Shown piece after piece: positions 29,166 through 38,496 of a stretch of 54,409 nucleotides of DNA (within the stretch, counting starts at the first letter, position 1; every line of letters begins with the position of its first letter). This DNA is from Chloroflexota bacterium (lineage in GTDB: Bacteria > Chloroflexota > Dehalococcoidia > Lucifugimonadales > Lucifugimonadaceae), in contig JAQBUX010000002.1 of assembly GCA_027623795.1 (NCBI GenBank), positions 1-54,409 of the forward strand, read 5' to 3'. Under the pieces are notes generated by a model. The model was not told where the DNA came from. It worked only from the letters and a program-made list of their open reading frames with translations, and did not search any database. The translations under genes were made by a program, and so were the position numbers.

Positions 29166-31058
29166 ATGCCAACGTCCCCCGCCAGCAAACCTGTGACCCG
29201 CGCTCGCCGTTTCGCCCGGCGACTCGCCGCTGTCCCGCTTTCGCCCGGCGTGTATCTCATGCGGGCCGAATCTGGCGACATCTTGTACGTCGGCAAAGCG
29301 TCCGTCCTGCGCAATCGGCTTCGCTCGTACTTCGGGTCCGATTCAGGGCTCGACCCGAAGACACGAACGCTCGTGTCGCACATCGCCGATTTCGAGTACA
29401 TCGTCACCGAGTCCGAACAGGAAGCCCTCCTTCTCGAAAACAGCCTGATCAAGCAGCACAAGCCCCGATACAACATCAGGCTGAAGGACGACAAGACCTA
29501 CCCGTACATCAAGATCGACGTCAACGAGCCGTACCCGCAGGTTTTCGTGACACGGCGCACCGCCAACGACGGCGCGCGCTACTTCGGCCCATTCGCGAGC
29601 GCCGGTAGCGTACGCAAGACGCTGGACCTCCTGAAGCGACTGTTCCCCTACCGCTCATGCACAAAGGCGATCACGGGCACAGACGACCGGCCATGCCTGG
29701 ACTTTCATATCAAGCGTTGCGTCGGGCCTTGCATCGGGGCGGTCGATCGCGACGAATACATGCATGTCATCAACCAGGTGATCATGTTCCTCGAGGGCGA
29801 TACCAGGGGCGTCGTCAGCGGTCTGGACGACGAGATGATGGTGGCGTCCGATGCGCTGGAGTTCGAGCGCGCCGGGGCGCTCCGCGATCAGCTCCGGGCG
29901 ATCGAGAGGGTGTACGAGGGCCAGAAGGTACTTTCGATGTCCGGGGAGAACCTGGACGTGATCGCGATCGCCAGCGACCGGGATGAGGCGTGGGTGGAGG
30001 TTTTCTTTGTCCGACGCGGCAACCTGATCGGTCGAGACCACTTCATCATGGCGGGCGCGAGGGACGAGGACGCCTCGGGCATCCTCACCCAGTTCATCAA
30101 GCAGTTCTACGACTCGGCGTCACACGTCCCGCGGCGTGTGCTCGTGCCGGTCGAGATCGAAGACGCCGGCGTGATCGAGTCATGGCTCTCGGAGCGCCGT
30201 CACGGACCCGTCAACCTGTCGGTGCCGAGACGGGGCGAGAAACGCCGCCTTCTGGAGATGGTCGGCCAGAACGCGGCGGAGGGGCTTGAGCAGCTCAAGT
30301 TGAAGTGGCTCTCCGATTCTGACGTGATGGATTCAGCCATGCAGCAGCTCCAGGAGGAGCTCAGCCTGCCCCGCCTCCCGCACCGGATGGAGTGCTACGA
30401 CATATCGCACATCCAGGGCACAAATACCGTCGCGTCGATGGTGGTGTTCGAGGACGGAAAGCCGAAGACGTCCGACTACCGGCGCTTCAAGATCAAAACC
30501 CACGACAAGAACGACGACTTCGCGTCGATGCGTGAGGTGCTCCGTCGGCGTTTCTCTCGCCTCCAGAAAGCCGTGGAAGCCCGGAACGACGATGAAAAGT
30601 CCGGGGAAGTAACGAAAACGGACTCCTTCGGGATCGTGCCAGACCTTGTACTGATCGATGGCGGCAAAGGCCAGTTGAGCTCCGTACTACAAGTGATGTT
30701 GGAACTCGGCGTGGAAGGTGTCCCGCTCGCCAGCCTGGCAAAGCAAGAGGAAGAGATATTCATACCGGACTCGACAGACCCATTTGTACTCCCGCGCGGT
30801 TCGCAAGGGCTGTTCCTGGTCCAACGCATCAGGGACGAGGCGCATCGGTTCGCCATCACTTTCCATCGCAATCTGCGGTCCAAAAGCGCCCGCCAGTCAG
30901 CGTTGGACCTGGTACCGGGGATCGGACCGAAACGCAAACGCCAGCTTGTAAGGCAGTTTGGTTCGCTCAAGGGCATACGTGAGGCGTCGCTAGACGATCT
31001 CGCTGCGTCCCCCGGAATGACGCGCAAACTGGCGGAGACCGTCAAGGAGCACGTCTGA
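29166..31058 (+). CDS. uvrC: excinuclease ABC subunit C
   Basis: PLSPGVYLMRAESGDILYVGKASVLRNRLRSYF (GIY-YIG), PRLPHRMECYDISHIQGTNTVASMVVFEDGKP, LVPGIGPKRKRQLVRQFGSLKGI (HhH). Confidence 0.97.
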   Translation: MPTSPASKPVTRARRFARRLAAVPLSPGVYLMRAESGDILYVGKASVLRNRLRSYFGSDSGLDPKTRTLVSHIADFEYIVTESEQEALLLENSLIKQHKPRYNIRLKDDKTYPYIKIDVNEPYPQVFVTRRTANDGARYFGPFASAGSVRKTLDLLKRLFPYRSCTKAITGTDDRPCLDFHIKRCVGPCIGAVDRDEYMHVINQVIMFLEGDTRGVVSGLDDEMMVASDALEFERAGALRDQLRAIERVYEGQKVLSMSGENLDVIAIASDRDEAWVEVFFVRRGNLIGRDHFIMAGARDEDASGILTQFIKQFYDSASHVPRRVLVPVEIEDAGVIESWLSERRHGPVNLSVPRRGEKRRLLEMVGQNAAEGLEQLKLKWLSDSDVMDSAMQQLQEELSLPRLPHRMECYDISHIQGTNTVASMVVFEDGKPKTSDYRRFKIKTHDKNDDFASMREVLRRRFSRLQKAVEARNDDEKSGEVTKTDSFGIVPDLVLIDGGKGQLSSVLQVMLELGVEGVPLASLAKQEEEIFIPDSTDPFVLPRGSQGLFLVQRIRDEAHRFAITFHRNLRSKSARQSALDLVPGIGPKRKRQLVRQFGSLKGIREASLDDLAASPGMTRKLAETVKEHV

Positions 31059-31280
31059 TCAGGAGCGCCCGCCTCTGTGGCCTCAGCAACGCTTCTGCCC
31101 GCCACGCCGGACCGTGGGCATCGGGTGTCCTATCCCCGGCCGTGCAGCGTGGGTCGCGTCTCGCGCAAGCGTGAAACACGTTGCCGAGAGAGTCGTTGGG
31201 AGTGCCACGCGCGCCACTGCACGGCTGCGACTCAAGTGGGAAGCACTTCTACCGGCTGAACTGCGCGGGGGCCTGCCACG

Positions 31281-32276
31281 ATGCTGGCGCTGAGTTTCGA
31301 GGCACCTGGTCGCGTGGAGTTTGTCGAGCGTCGCACCCCCCGCATCGTCAGCGACACCGACGTCATTGTTCGTGTCACCACGACGGCCATTGGCCCGCGC
31401 GACATCGCCCGCTACGGAGGACCGGATCCGTGGCCCGGAACTGTACCCGGCGCGGAGTTTTGCGGCGTTGTCGATGAAACCGGGGCCGAGGTCGGGTCCG
31501 TCGGCCTCGGAGATCTTGTAACGGGGATAGGCGTGTTCGATCAGGGCGGCGTGCGGCGGGCCTTCGGATGCGACGGCCTCGACGGCGGAAACGCCCTTTA
31601 CGTACGCGTTCCCGATGCCGACAACACCCTTCTCAAGGTTCCGACCGCGGCCATCGAGGAGCGGGCGCTTCTGCTCGGCGACACCTATGCCCTCGGAGCC
31701 GCAGCGGCGAAGCTGGCCCTGGCGACCGGCGCCGCACGCATCGGGGTGATCGGCTGCGACCCTTACGGGGCGGCCGCTCTTATCGCGTTACGGGACGCTG
31801 GCATCAAGGACGTTGTCGCCCTGGACGACGACGATAGACGACTTGGACTGGCGCGCAGGCTGGGAGCGGTTTCGTTTGACACGGCTGAGCCGCAGGTCTG
31901 CGACACGGTGCGGGAAGAGACCGGAGGAGACGGTCCGGGCGCGGTGATTGTCGGGGCCGGAGTCGGGCAAGACAAAATCGATATCGCGCGGCGACTGGCC
32001 GGTCCAGACGGCGTCGTGATCCACACCGAACCGGCTGTCCCGGGTTTTCCCCTACCCGAACCCGCGGAACTCGCCGGGGCCACCCTCCCCGTTGTCCTCC
32101 GAGTCGCGCCGCCAGACCGGACGACGGTGTCGAAAACGATGCTCGCCCTCTGGGGCGGAACGCTGGACCTGGCCCCGATCGTGTCGCACGTGATGCCGAT
32201 CAGCGACGCGGCAGAGGGCTATCGACAGCTCGACGCCCGGGAACGCGGCGTGCACAAAGTCTTGCTCAAGATCTAA
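31281..32276 (+). CDS. MDR-superfamily (zinc-type alcohol dehydrogenase-like) protein
   Basis: VPGAEFCGVVDETGAEVGSVGLGDLV, IGVIGCDPYGAAALIALRDAGIKDVVALDDDDRRLGLARRLGA. Confidence 0.82.
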   Translation: MLALSFEAPGRVEFVERRTPRIVSDTDVIVRVTTTAIGPRDIARYGGPDPWPGTVPGAEFCGVVDETGAEVGSVGLGDLVTGIGVFDQGGVRRAFGCDGLDGGNALYVRVPDADNTLLKVPTAAIEERALLLGDTYALGAAAAKLALATGAARIGVIGCDPYGAAALIALRDAGIKDVVALDDDDRRLGLARRLGAVSFDTAEPQVCDTVREETGGDGPGAVIVGAGVGQDKIDIARRLAGPDGVVIHTEPAVPGFPLPEPAELAGATLPVVLRVAPPDRTTVSKTMLALWGGTLDLAPIVSHVMPISDAAEGYRQLDARERGVHKVLLKI

Positions 32277-32357
32277 CCGGGCCCGTCTGAGCCCGGACAA
32301 TGGGAGGCTTGGTGATCGCGCACCGCGCGGCCGCATCGCCACATCCTCGCCGCAGGT

Positions 32358-33119
32358 CTAGAACGAGGTCGGGCGGCTTCCACGGGCGAGGTTGCCACGG
32401 CGTTCCTGCAGTACCTGAATAATTACGTCCAGACTGGCGATCGACTCCGGGAGTGAGATACGTCCATCCGGGAACAGTACCTCGATCCGTGGTTGCACAG
32501 GCTGATCCGTGGTCGATGAGGACGACGTGTGTTGGGGCGACGCGTCGTCCAACAGCGATGGGATATCAAGAAATCCCCTCCCGGAACGGTTGTCGCCGGT
32601 TGGCGGACGGGCATGATCCTCGGAGATCGACGCCCTCCGGCCGACCGACATCGAACCGGAGCCAGACAGTAGCGGCAACACTTCTTCAAAGACTCGGGCG
32701 ACCACAGGCAAGCGGCGCTCTATATCCATGCGGCCGGCGCCGGTGATGTCCTCGATCAGCAAGGCGAGTCGGGCGCGATCCGGTGGTATTCCCTCAAGCC
32801 GTCTGGCGAGTTCGACAAAAAGCGAGACCGAGGACGCCAGATCGTGACGCGCCATCGCCGTCTCTTCCGGCGTAAGCGGGTTGACGGCCCTGAGGCCGTT
32901 TCGAGAAAGGCGAATCGTGCCGCGCCCCTCTGCGATACCCCAGATCCGCATGGCGCCAAGCCGGGCGCCAAACCCGCCGCCGCGATCGCTCATCTGCAAC
33001 GCGCTCGCGAGCGTTGCCCGGGTCACGGAGCCCATGAACTCCCGCGCGATACGACGGCCAATTGCCAGCGAATCATTGAGCGAAGCGTCCGGGTATTCGT
33101 ACTGTCCTAATTTTCCCAA
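32358..33119 (-). CDS. hypothetical protein, possible winged-helix-like N-terminus
   Basis: YPDASLNDSLAIGRRIAREFMGSVTRATLASALQMSDRGGGFGARLGAMRIWGIAEGRGTIRLSRNGL resembles wHTH regions of uncharacterised regulators. Confidence 0.6.
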   Translation of the reverse strand: MGKLGQYEYPDASLNDSLAIGRRIAREFMGSVTRATLASALQMSDRGGGFGARLGAMRIWGIAEGRGTIRLSRNGLRAVNPLTPEETAMARHDLASSVSLFVELARRLEGIPPDRARLALLIEDITGAGRMDIERRLPVVARVFEEVLPLLSGSGSMSVGRRASISEDHARPPTGDNRSGRGFLDIPSLLDDASPQHTSSSSTTDQPVQPRIEVLFPDGRISLPESIASLDVIIQVLQERRGNLARGSRPTSF

Positions 33120-34146
33120 TACTCATCGTCCTGATTCTATGGATATCCACGAACAAATAGGCCTGGAAGGCCCGGAGAACGCCCGGTAGCGCCGGATCAG
33201 TATCTGAAGACCCTCAGAAGCGAATCATCGCCCGTATGGGCGATCTTGAACGGCGGGCATTTTCCCCAACCCGCAGACGCTGAGGAGGTTCTTTTTCCCC
33301 GGCATACACGGCATGTATCCGAGGTTTTTGCTGTCCATACCGGCATTATGCCGGATTAATCGCCGTTTGTCCACCGGCAAATCATCCGACTTGCCCGATG
33401 CATTGGCGATTTGCCTACCGTTCACGGCAATCATGCCTTCATGTTGCCGGTCTCGCCGGGGGTACACGGTCGCGTGTAGGGAACCGGCGGCCGCACCTGG
33501 CGGCCCTCGCTCTGCAATCAAGTCGAGGATCAGCCAGCGAGCATGACCTCGCTACTTCGCGCCGAGCCAGACGGTCACGTTCATGTCATGACAAACACTC
33601 AGGAAACCCGGAAACCCGCCGATTGACCGCTTGATTCCGATCTGGGGCGCATCGGCGGACCTATCGAATGAAGGCGGCACAGCTCAGGCTTCGATTCGTG
33701 TGCAGTCCAGGTGAGGGCAGATCCGGAGCCCGTGACCAACGAACCACATCTGCGTCGAGCATCAAACGTCCCGGCCCGTATGTGTCTCTCCATCGCGCTT
33801 TCAAGCGTGGCCGGACGCGGATCGCCACAACTGCTACGGCCCTCTGGCATGTCGCTTGTGATCTGCACGTCGCTGCGGCACAGACCTCGCAGCGGCGCGC
33901 CCGCCCGCTCGCGAACACCGGATTTGTACGGCGGGGCGTTGCCTCGTCACCCGGCCGGTGGACCGACAGCCTGCCGCTCTTGACGCCATGGTCTGTGAAA
34001 ATATCGAAGCGACCGGGCGCTCGATAAGAGTGACCCGCGCTTCGGCGAAGTGCGGTTATTCCCCAGTTCGCCAGGCACGGATCGGCTACGGGGTTGTGCC
34101 TGACGGTAAAGCCGGGAACCTACTGCACAAATACTGTAGCCGGGAT

Positions 34147-34183
34147 CATGCCGGGCTGGTGGCGTAATCCCCGGCATGTTTTA
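34147..34183 (+). terminator. plus-strand hairpin terminator candidate
   Basis: CATGCCGGG-ctggtggcgtaatc-CCCGGCATG followed by TTTTA. Confidence 0.6.
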
Positions 34184-34442
34184 CGTTATGTTTAGCTAAT
34201 GATACTTCGCGAGGTTCGCTGGCTCAGGTACGAAAGTACCCCGCAGTCGCGGAGTGCTCCGGGGCGGCGGCGCACGATAATGAACATATTTTGACAATAC
34301 GTTCGGTTTCACAAACGTCAATATTGATGCTGGTCCGTATTCAAGATCAGTAATATGTACAAGCGATTAGAAAGATATACTGGTAGCATTCTTGCTCCAT
34401 GTCATCGGCATTATTCGCTTCAATAAGAATTGCGTGTAGCTT

Positions 34443-34499
34443 AACGAAATAAAAGACCGATCACGTCCCCGCCAGCGCGGTCGAACCACGCTGGTCTTT
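34443..34499 (-). terminator. minus-strand hairpin terminator candidate with nested stem
   Basis: Minus strand AAAGACCAGCGTGGTTCGACCGCGCTGGCGGGGACGTGATCGGTCTTTTATTTCG. Confidence 0.6.
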
Positions 34500-34504
34500 G
34501 CCAC

Positions 34505-34702
34505 CTACCCCACCGCAGCCAACGCCGCCTCGTCAGCCAGAAGATGCGCCAGCGGATGCACGCGGACCGCGAGCCCACAGGCGCCCGACTCCTCATATGC
34601 GCCGGCCATAGTTAGCCCGTGACTCCCGTGGCGACCGCGCCGGGCACGCCAAACAAGGCGGCGGAACCTGCCGTGATTCCGGCTTATACTGCCGCTGCCC
34701 AA
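34505..34702 (-). CDS. candidate small ORF (65 aa), TTG start with nearby GGAGGA, directly upstream of terminator
   Basis: GGGGAGGAATCGTTG...; internal ATG alternative gives MAGAYEESGACGLAVRVHPLAHLLADEAALAAVG. Confidence 0.25.
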   Translation of the reverse strand: MGSGSISRNHGRFRRLVWRARRGRHGSHGLTMAGAYEESGACGLAVRVHPLAHLLADEAALAAVG

Positions 34703-34838
34703 CGATTCCTCCCCAATGGCAGGTGATTGAGGGATTCAGGCGACCTGTGCGCAGCCGAGGGCGCGCAATCATCATCACTCGAACGCGCGTCCGAGCAGCC
34801 GTGAGGCTCCGGAGGCAAGGTCTAAGGTTCCGCCGATC

Positions 34839-35978
34839 GTGAAAATCACCGACATCAAGACCTACCACTGCCACGACGGCAGACGTAATTCCGTATTCCT
34901 GCAGGTCACAACGGACGAAGGGATCACCGGCAACGGTCAGCCGTACACCATCGGACCCGACGAGGCGATCCTTGCGGCCGCAGAGTCGAGCAAAGAATGG
35001 TTCATCGGCCAGGATCCGTCGCGCATCGAGTGGCTTTTGCGCAGGGCGAAGAACACGATGCGCTTCCCGCTCGGGCCGGTCGAGTGGTCGTTCCTCTCCG
35101 GCGTCGATCACGCCCTCTGGGACATAGCGGGCAAACGGGCGGGCGTCCCGATATACCGGCTTTTCGGCGGCCCGACCCGCGACCGGGTTCGCGTCTACCA
35201 CCAGATACACGGCGACACCGCCGCCGAACAGGCCGCACAGGCCATTGCACTGCTCTCAGAGGGGTACACCGCCTTCAAGGCCTCGCTCTACCCTCCCGGC
35301 TGGCAGCAAATGCCGTGGCTGGCCGTGGTCCGTGAGGTCGCGAACCGGGTCGGGTCATTGCGAGCCGCGGTCGGCGACCATATCGACCTTGCCGTCGACA
35401 TCCACAGCACGCTCCGTGAGCCGATGCGGGCCAGGCAACTTTCCGAAGCGCTCTCCGATTTCCGCCTCATGTTCGTCGAAGAGCCTGTCAGGCCTGACTA
35501 CATCCCCAGCACGGCGCAGGTCCGCCGCGAGCTGCGCATCCCGATCGCCACCGGCGAGAACCTGTCCGGGATCACACAGTTCGCAGAGCTTTTCGACCAG
35601 GACGCCGTGGACATCATCCAGCCGGACCTGCTCGTGTGCGGCGGACTGCTGGAGGGGCGCAAGATCGCCGCAATGGCCGAGGCCAACTACGTCGCGGTGG
35701 CCCCTCACAACCCGCTCGGGTTGCTCTCCACGGCGCTCGGCGTTCACTACGCGGCAAGTATCAACAACTTCACCATCCTCGAGTACCACGGCGAGCACAA
35801 GCAGGAGAAGGCGAAGTTCGTCGACCGCATGTGGGAACCGGTCGACGGCTACTTTGAGCTGCCGACCGCCCCCGGCATCGGGATGGAGTTGAACCTGGAA
35901 GCGATCACCGCGAACCCGCCCCGGCATTGGAATCGCGGCTTCCCGACACACTCCGACGGCGCCCCGGCGTTCATCTAA
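34839..35978 (+). CDS. enolase-superfamily (mandelate racemase/muconate lactonizing, galactonate-dehydratase-like) protein 1
   Basis: GVDHALWDIAGKRAGVPIYRLFGG, LAVDIHSTL (DxH), FVEEPV, ATGEN, QPDLLVCGGLLEGRKIAAMAEA, APHNPLG. Confidence 0.93.
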   Translation: MKITDIKTYHCHDGRRNSVFLQVTTDEGITGNGQPYTIGPDEAILAAAESSKEWFIGQDPSRIEWLLRRAKNTMRFPLGPVEWSFLSGVDHALWDIAGKRAGVPIYRLFGGPTRDRVRVYHQIHGDTAAEQAAQAIALLSEGYTAFKASLYPPGWQQMPWLAVVREVANRVGSLRAAVGDHIDLAVDIHSTLREPMRARQLSEALSDFRLMFVEEPVRPDYIPSTAQVRRELRIPIATGENLSGITQFAELFDQDAVDIIQPDLLVCGGLLEGRKIAAMAEANYVAVAPHNPLGLLSTALGVHYAASINNFTILEYHGEHKQEKAKFVDRMWEPVDGYFELPTAPGIGMELNLEAITANPPRHWNRGFPTHSDGAPAFI

Positions 35979-36029
35979 CCGGATAACCCCGGGCACCATC
36001 CAGACATTCCGCAAACGAAAGGCGCTGCA

Positions 36030-37205
36030 TTGAAGATCACCGAAGTCGAATGCCTGGTCGCGAGCCGGACAACGGCTGACGCGCCCAACGCCGGCAATAG
36101 CATCTTCATCGTGACCCACACCGACGAAGGTCTGAAAGGGATCGGCGAGGCGTACGGAGTCGGGCCCGATCTTGCGACGAAGGAGTGGGTCGGCTACTTC
36201 GCAGAACAGATCGTCGGCCACGACCCCACCAGGATCGAATACCTGTGGGCGATGATGTACCAGGGCGCCCGATTCCCCCCCGGCTCGTCCGGGATGGCGG
36301 CGCTCTCGGGCATAGACCAGAGCCTTTGGGACATTACTGCGCGTTCGTACAACCTCCCCGTGTACGATCTGCTCGGCGGCAGATACCGGGACCGGATTCG
36401 CGGCTACCTGGACGTCAACGTCGGCGATAGCGCCGGAGCCGGGCTCGATGCCCTGCGCGACGCGGTCCGAAACGCGGTAGATACGTTCGGATATACGGCC
36501 TTTAAGACCAGCCCGTTGCCGGCCGACTGGCGCGATCTCCCATGGCTCAAAGCGGTGGACTCGGGCGTGGAGTTGATCGGCGCGCTCCGCGAGGCGGCCG
36601 GACCAGACGCGGAGATCGGCCTCGACGCCCACGCCGCGGTGTTCGAGGCGGGACGGTTGCTGGAGCTGGCGGATGCGCTCTCGGTGCACTCGCCGATGTT
36701 CATGGAAGAACCGCTCCGGATGGAGAACCGGCACGCCATGGGCGAGTTGCGCAAGAAGATGCCATTCGCCCTGGCCACTGGGGAGTGTCTTTACACGAAG
36801 TTCGAGTTGCGAGAGTTGATGCGGGCGGGCGCGGCAGACATCATCCAGCCGGAGATGTGCATCGTCGGCGGCATGACCGAGATGCGGAAGATCGCGGCGG
36901 ACGCAGAGGCACACGACGTTACGATCGCCCCACACAACCCGATGGGGCCGGTTGCGACGGCCGTCAATCTTCACTTTGACGTTGCGACGCCGAACTTCCT
37001 GATCCAGGAGATGCGGCCGTTCTCGGAGATCGAGCTTTCGTTCGTCGAATCGGCGCCCGTGGTCAGCGATGGCCACCACGACATCCCGGCCAGTCCGGGC
37101 TGGGGGATCGACCTGAACCTGGACGCCATCGCCGAGAGGCCGTACCAGTCGAACTGGCACCGCGGCGACCGGCTGCTATCAGACGGCGCGATCGCCTACA
37201 TCTAG
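36030..37205 (+). CDS. enolase-superfamily protein 2 (TTG start)
   Basis: GIDQSLWDITARSYNLPVYDLLGG, GLDAHAAV (DxH), MEEPL, ATGE, QPEMCIVGGMTEMRKIAADAEA, APHNPMG. Confidence 0.93.
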   Translation: MKITEVECLVASRTTADAPNAGNSIFIVTHTDEGLKGIGEAYGVGPDLATKEWVGYFAEQIVGHDPTRIEYLWAMMYQGARFPPGSSGMAALSGIDQSLWDITARSYNLPVYDLLGGRYRDRIRGYLDVNVGDSAGAGLDALRDAVRNAVDTFGYTAFKTSPLPADWRDLPWLKAVDSGVELIGALREAAGPDAEIGLDAHAAVFEAGRLLELADALSVHSPMFMEEPLRMENRHAMGELRKKMPFALATGECLYTKFELRELMRAGAADIIQPEMCIVGGMTEMRKIAADAEAHDVTIAPHNPMGPVATAVNLHFDVATPNFLIQEMRPFSEIELSFVESAPVVSDGHHDIPASPGWGIDLNLDAIAERPYQSNWHRGDRLLSDGAIAYI

Positions 37206-37268
37206 GGTCGATCTTTATGAGGACGAGGATGTAGCCTCGCGCATCCGGCCGCGCCGGAAAACCGGGGG

Positions 37269-37566
37269 CTCTCCCTGGTCAGGAAGAGGGTTTACGCGGG
37301 TGTCGCAGCCTGGGCGAAGTGGCCGTAATGCAACGTGTACGGGCGTACGGCAATACGCCAGCGGGCGGGGCAAGCCCCGCCCCTACACCTACGACGCGCG
37401 TCCGCGGCACGGCCTGTTTCTCCCTCGGAGAGGTGGGAATCGAGGTTCTCTCGCTGGTCAGGGAGAGGGTTTTGGCCGGTGTCGCAGCCTGGGCGATGCG
37501 GCCGTAATGCAAAGTGTACGGGCGTATGGCAATACGCCCACGGGCGGGGCAAGCCCCCGCCCCTAC
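37269..37566. repeat. two ~118-bp imperfect direct repeats (period ~179 bp), with palindromic cores
   Basis: GGTGTCGCAGCCTGGGCGA...GGCCGTAATGCAA.GTGTACGGGCGTAYGGCAATACGCC..CGGGCGGGGCAAGCCCC(C)GCCCCTAC in both copies. Confidence 0.85.
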
Positions 37567-37596
37567 GACACCCATCCGCAGCGCGGTCAGGTCAAA

Positions 37597-38463
37597 CTAC
37601 GTCTTTTCGGGCAACTTGTCGGCGTCGTCTGACCCGAACATGTTTCCGAGCGGTCCGAGGAAGCGTGTGAACTCCATCGGGAAGACGATCTTGGTAGAGG
37701 CGCCTTCCCCGATGCTCTTGAGCGCCTCGAAGTACTGAAGGCTCATCGTCTTCTGGTCCACGGTCTGTGCCACGCCGTACACCTTCTCCAGCGCTTCGGC
37801 AAAACCCTCGGCGCGCAGGATCGCCGCCTGCCGGTCACCCTCAGCCTCAAGGATCGCCGCCTGCCTTGCGCCTTCGGCCTCAAGGATAGACGCCTGTTTC
37901 GCTCCCTCGGCGATGGTGATGCTGGACTCTCGCGTTCCATCCGCCTCGGTCACCACGGCCCTGCGAAGCCGCTCGGCGGACATCTGGCGGTTCATGGCGT
38001 CCTGAATGTCACGCGGGGGCTCGATCTCGCGTATCTCGACGTTTGTGACCTTGATTCCCCAGCGTGCCGTCTCGGTGTCGAGGCGGAGACGAATCATCTC
38101 GTTGATCCGCTCCCGTTGGGACAGCACCTCGTCCAGGGCGATGTCACCTATCACGGCGCGAAGAGTCGTAGTCGCGAGTCCGATCACCGCCCCCCGGTAG
38201 TTGCCAACCTCCAGGACAGCTTTTTGGGCCTCGACGAGATCGACCCGCATGTAAACAAGAAAGTCGATCGTGATTGGAGCGTTGTCCCGCGTGATGTTGG
38301 TCTGCCGCGGGATATCCACGACCTCGATCCGCGTGTCGATCTTGCGGATCTGGTGGACTATCGGGATCGATAGAACCACACCGGGTCCAAGCATCCCCTG
38401 GAATCGGCCGAACTTGAATCGAGCAATCCGCTCGTAGTCCCGCACGAAGTTAATAATCGCCAT
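37597..38463 (-). CDS. SPFH/band 7 protein (slipin/stomatin-like)
   Basis: DTRIEVVDIPRQTNITRDNAPITIDFLVYMRV, GEVLSQRERIN-type region, REIEPPRDIQDAMNRQMSAERLRRAVVTEADGTRESSITIAEGAKQA. Confidence 0.93.
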   Translation of the reverse strand: MAIINFVRDYERIARFKFGRFQGMLGPGVVLSIPIVHQIRKIDTRIEVVDIPRQTNITRDNAPITIDFLVYMRVDLVEAQKAVLEVGNYRGAVIGLATTTLRAVIGDIALDEVLSQRERINEMIRLRLDTETARWGIKVTNVEIREIEPPRDIQDAMNRQMSAERLRRAVVTEADGTRESSITIAEGAKQASILEAEGARQAAILEAEGDRQAAILRAEGFAEALEKVYGVAQTVDQKTMSLQYFEALKSIGEGASTKIVFPMEFTRFLGPLGNMFGSDDADKLPEKT

Positions 38464-38496
38464 CGACGACCGCCTTTCTCATTAATCCTGAACGTG

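Noticed and set aside
33225-33521. 98-aa minus ORF in the gene-poor region
   Set aside because: No family resemblance; many short GCCGGCAT-like palindromes make coding unlikely; left unannotated.
35355-37160. 601-aa minus-strand ORF spanning both enolase genes
   Set aside because: Frame-shadow ORF antisense to two strongly conserved enolase-superfamily genes; Arg/Val/Asp-biased composition with no recognisable motif.
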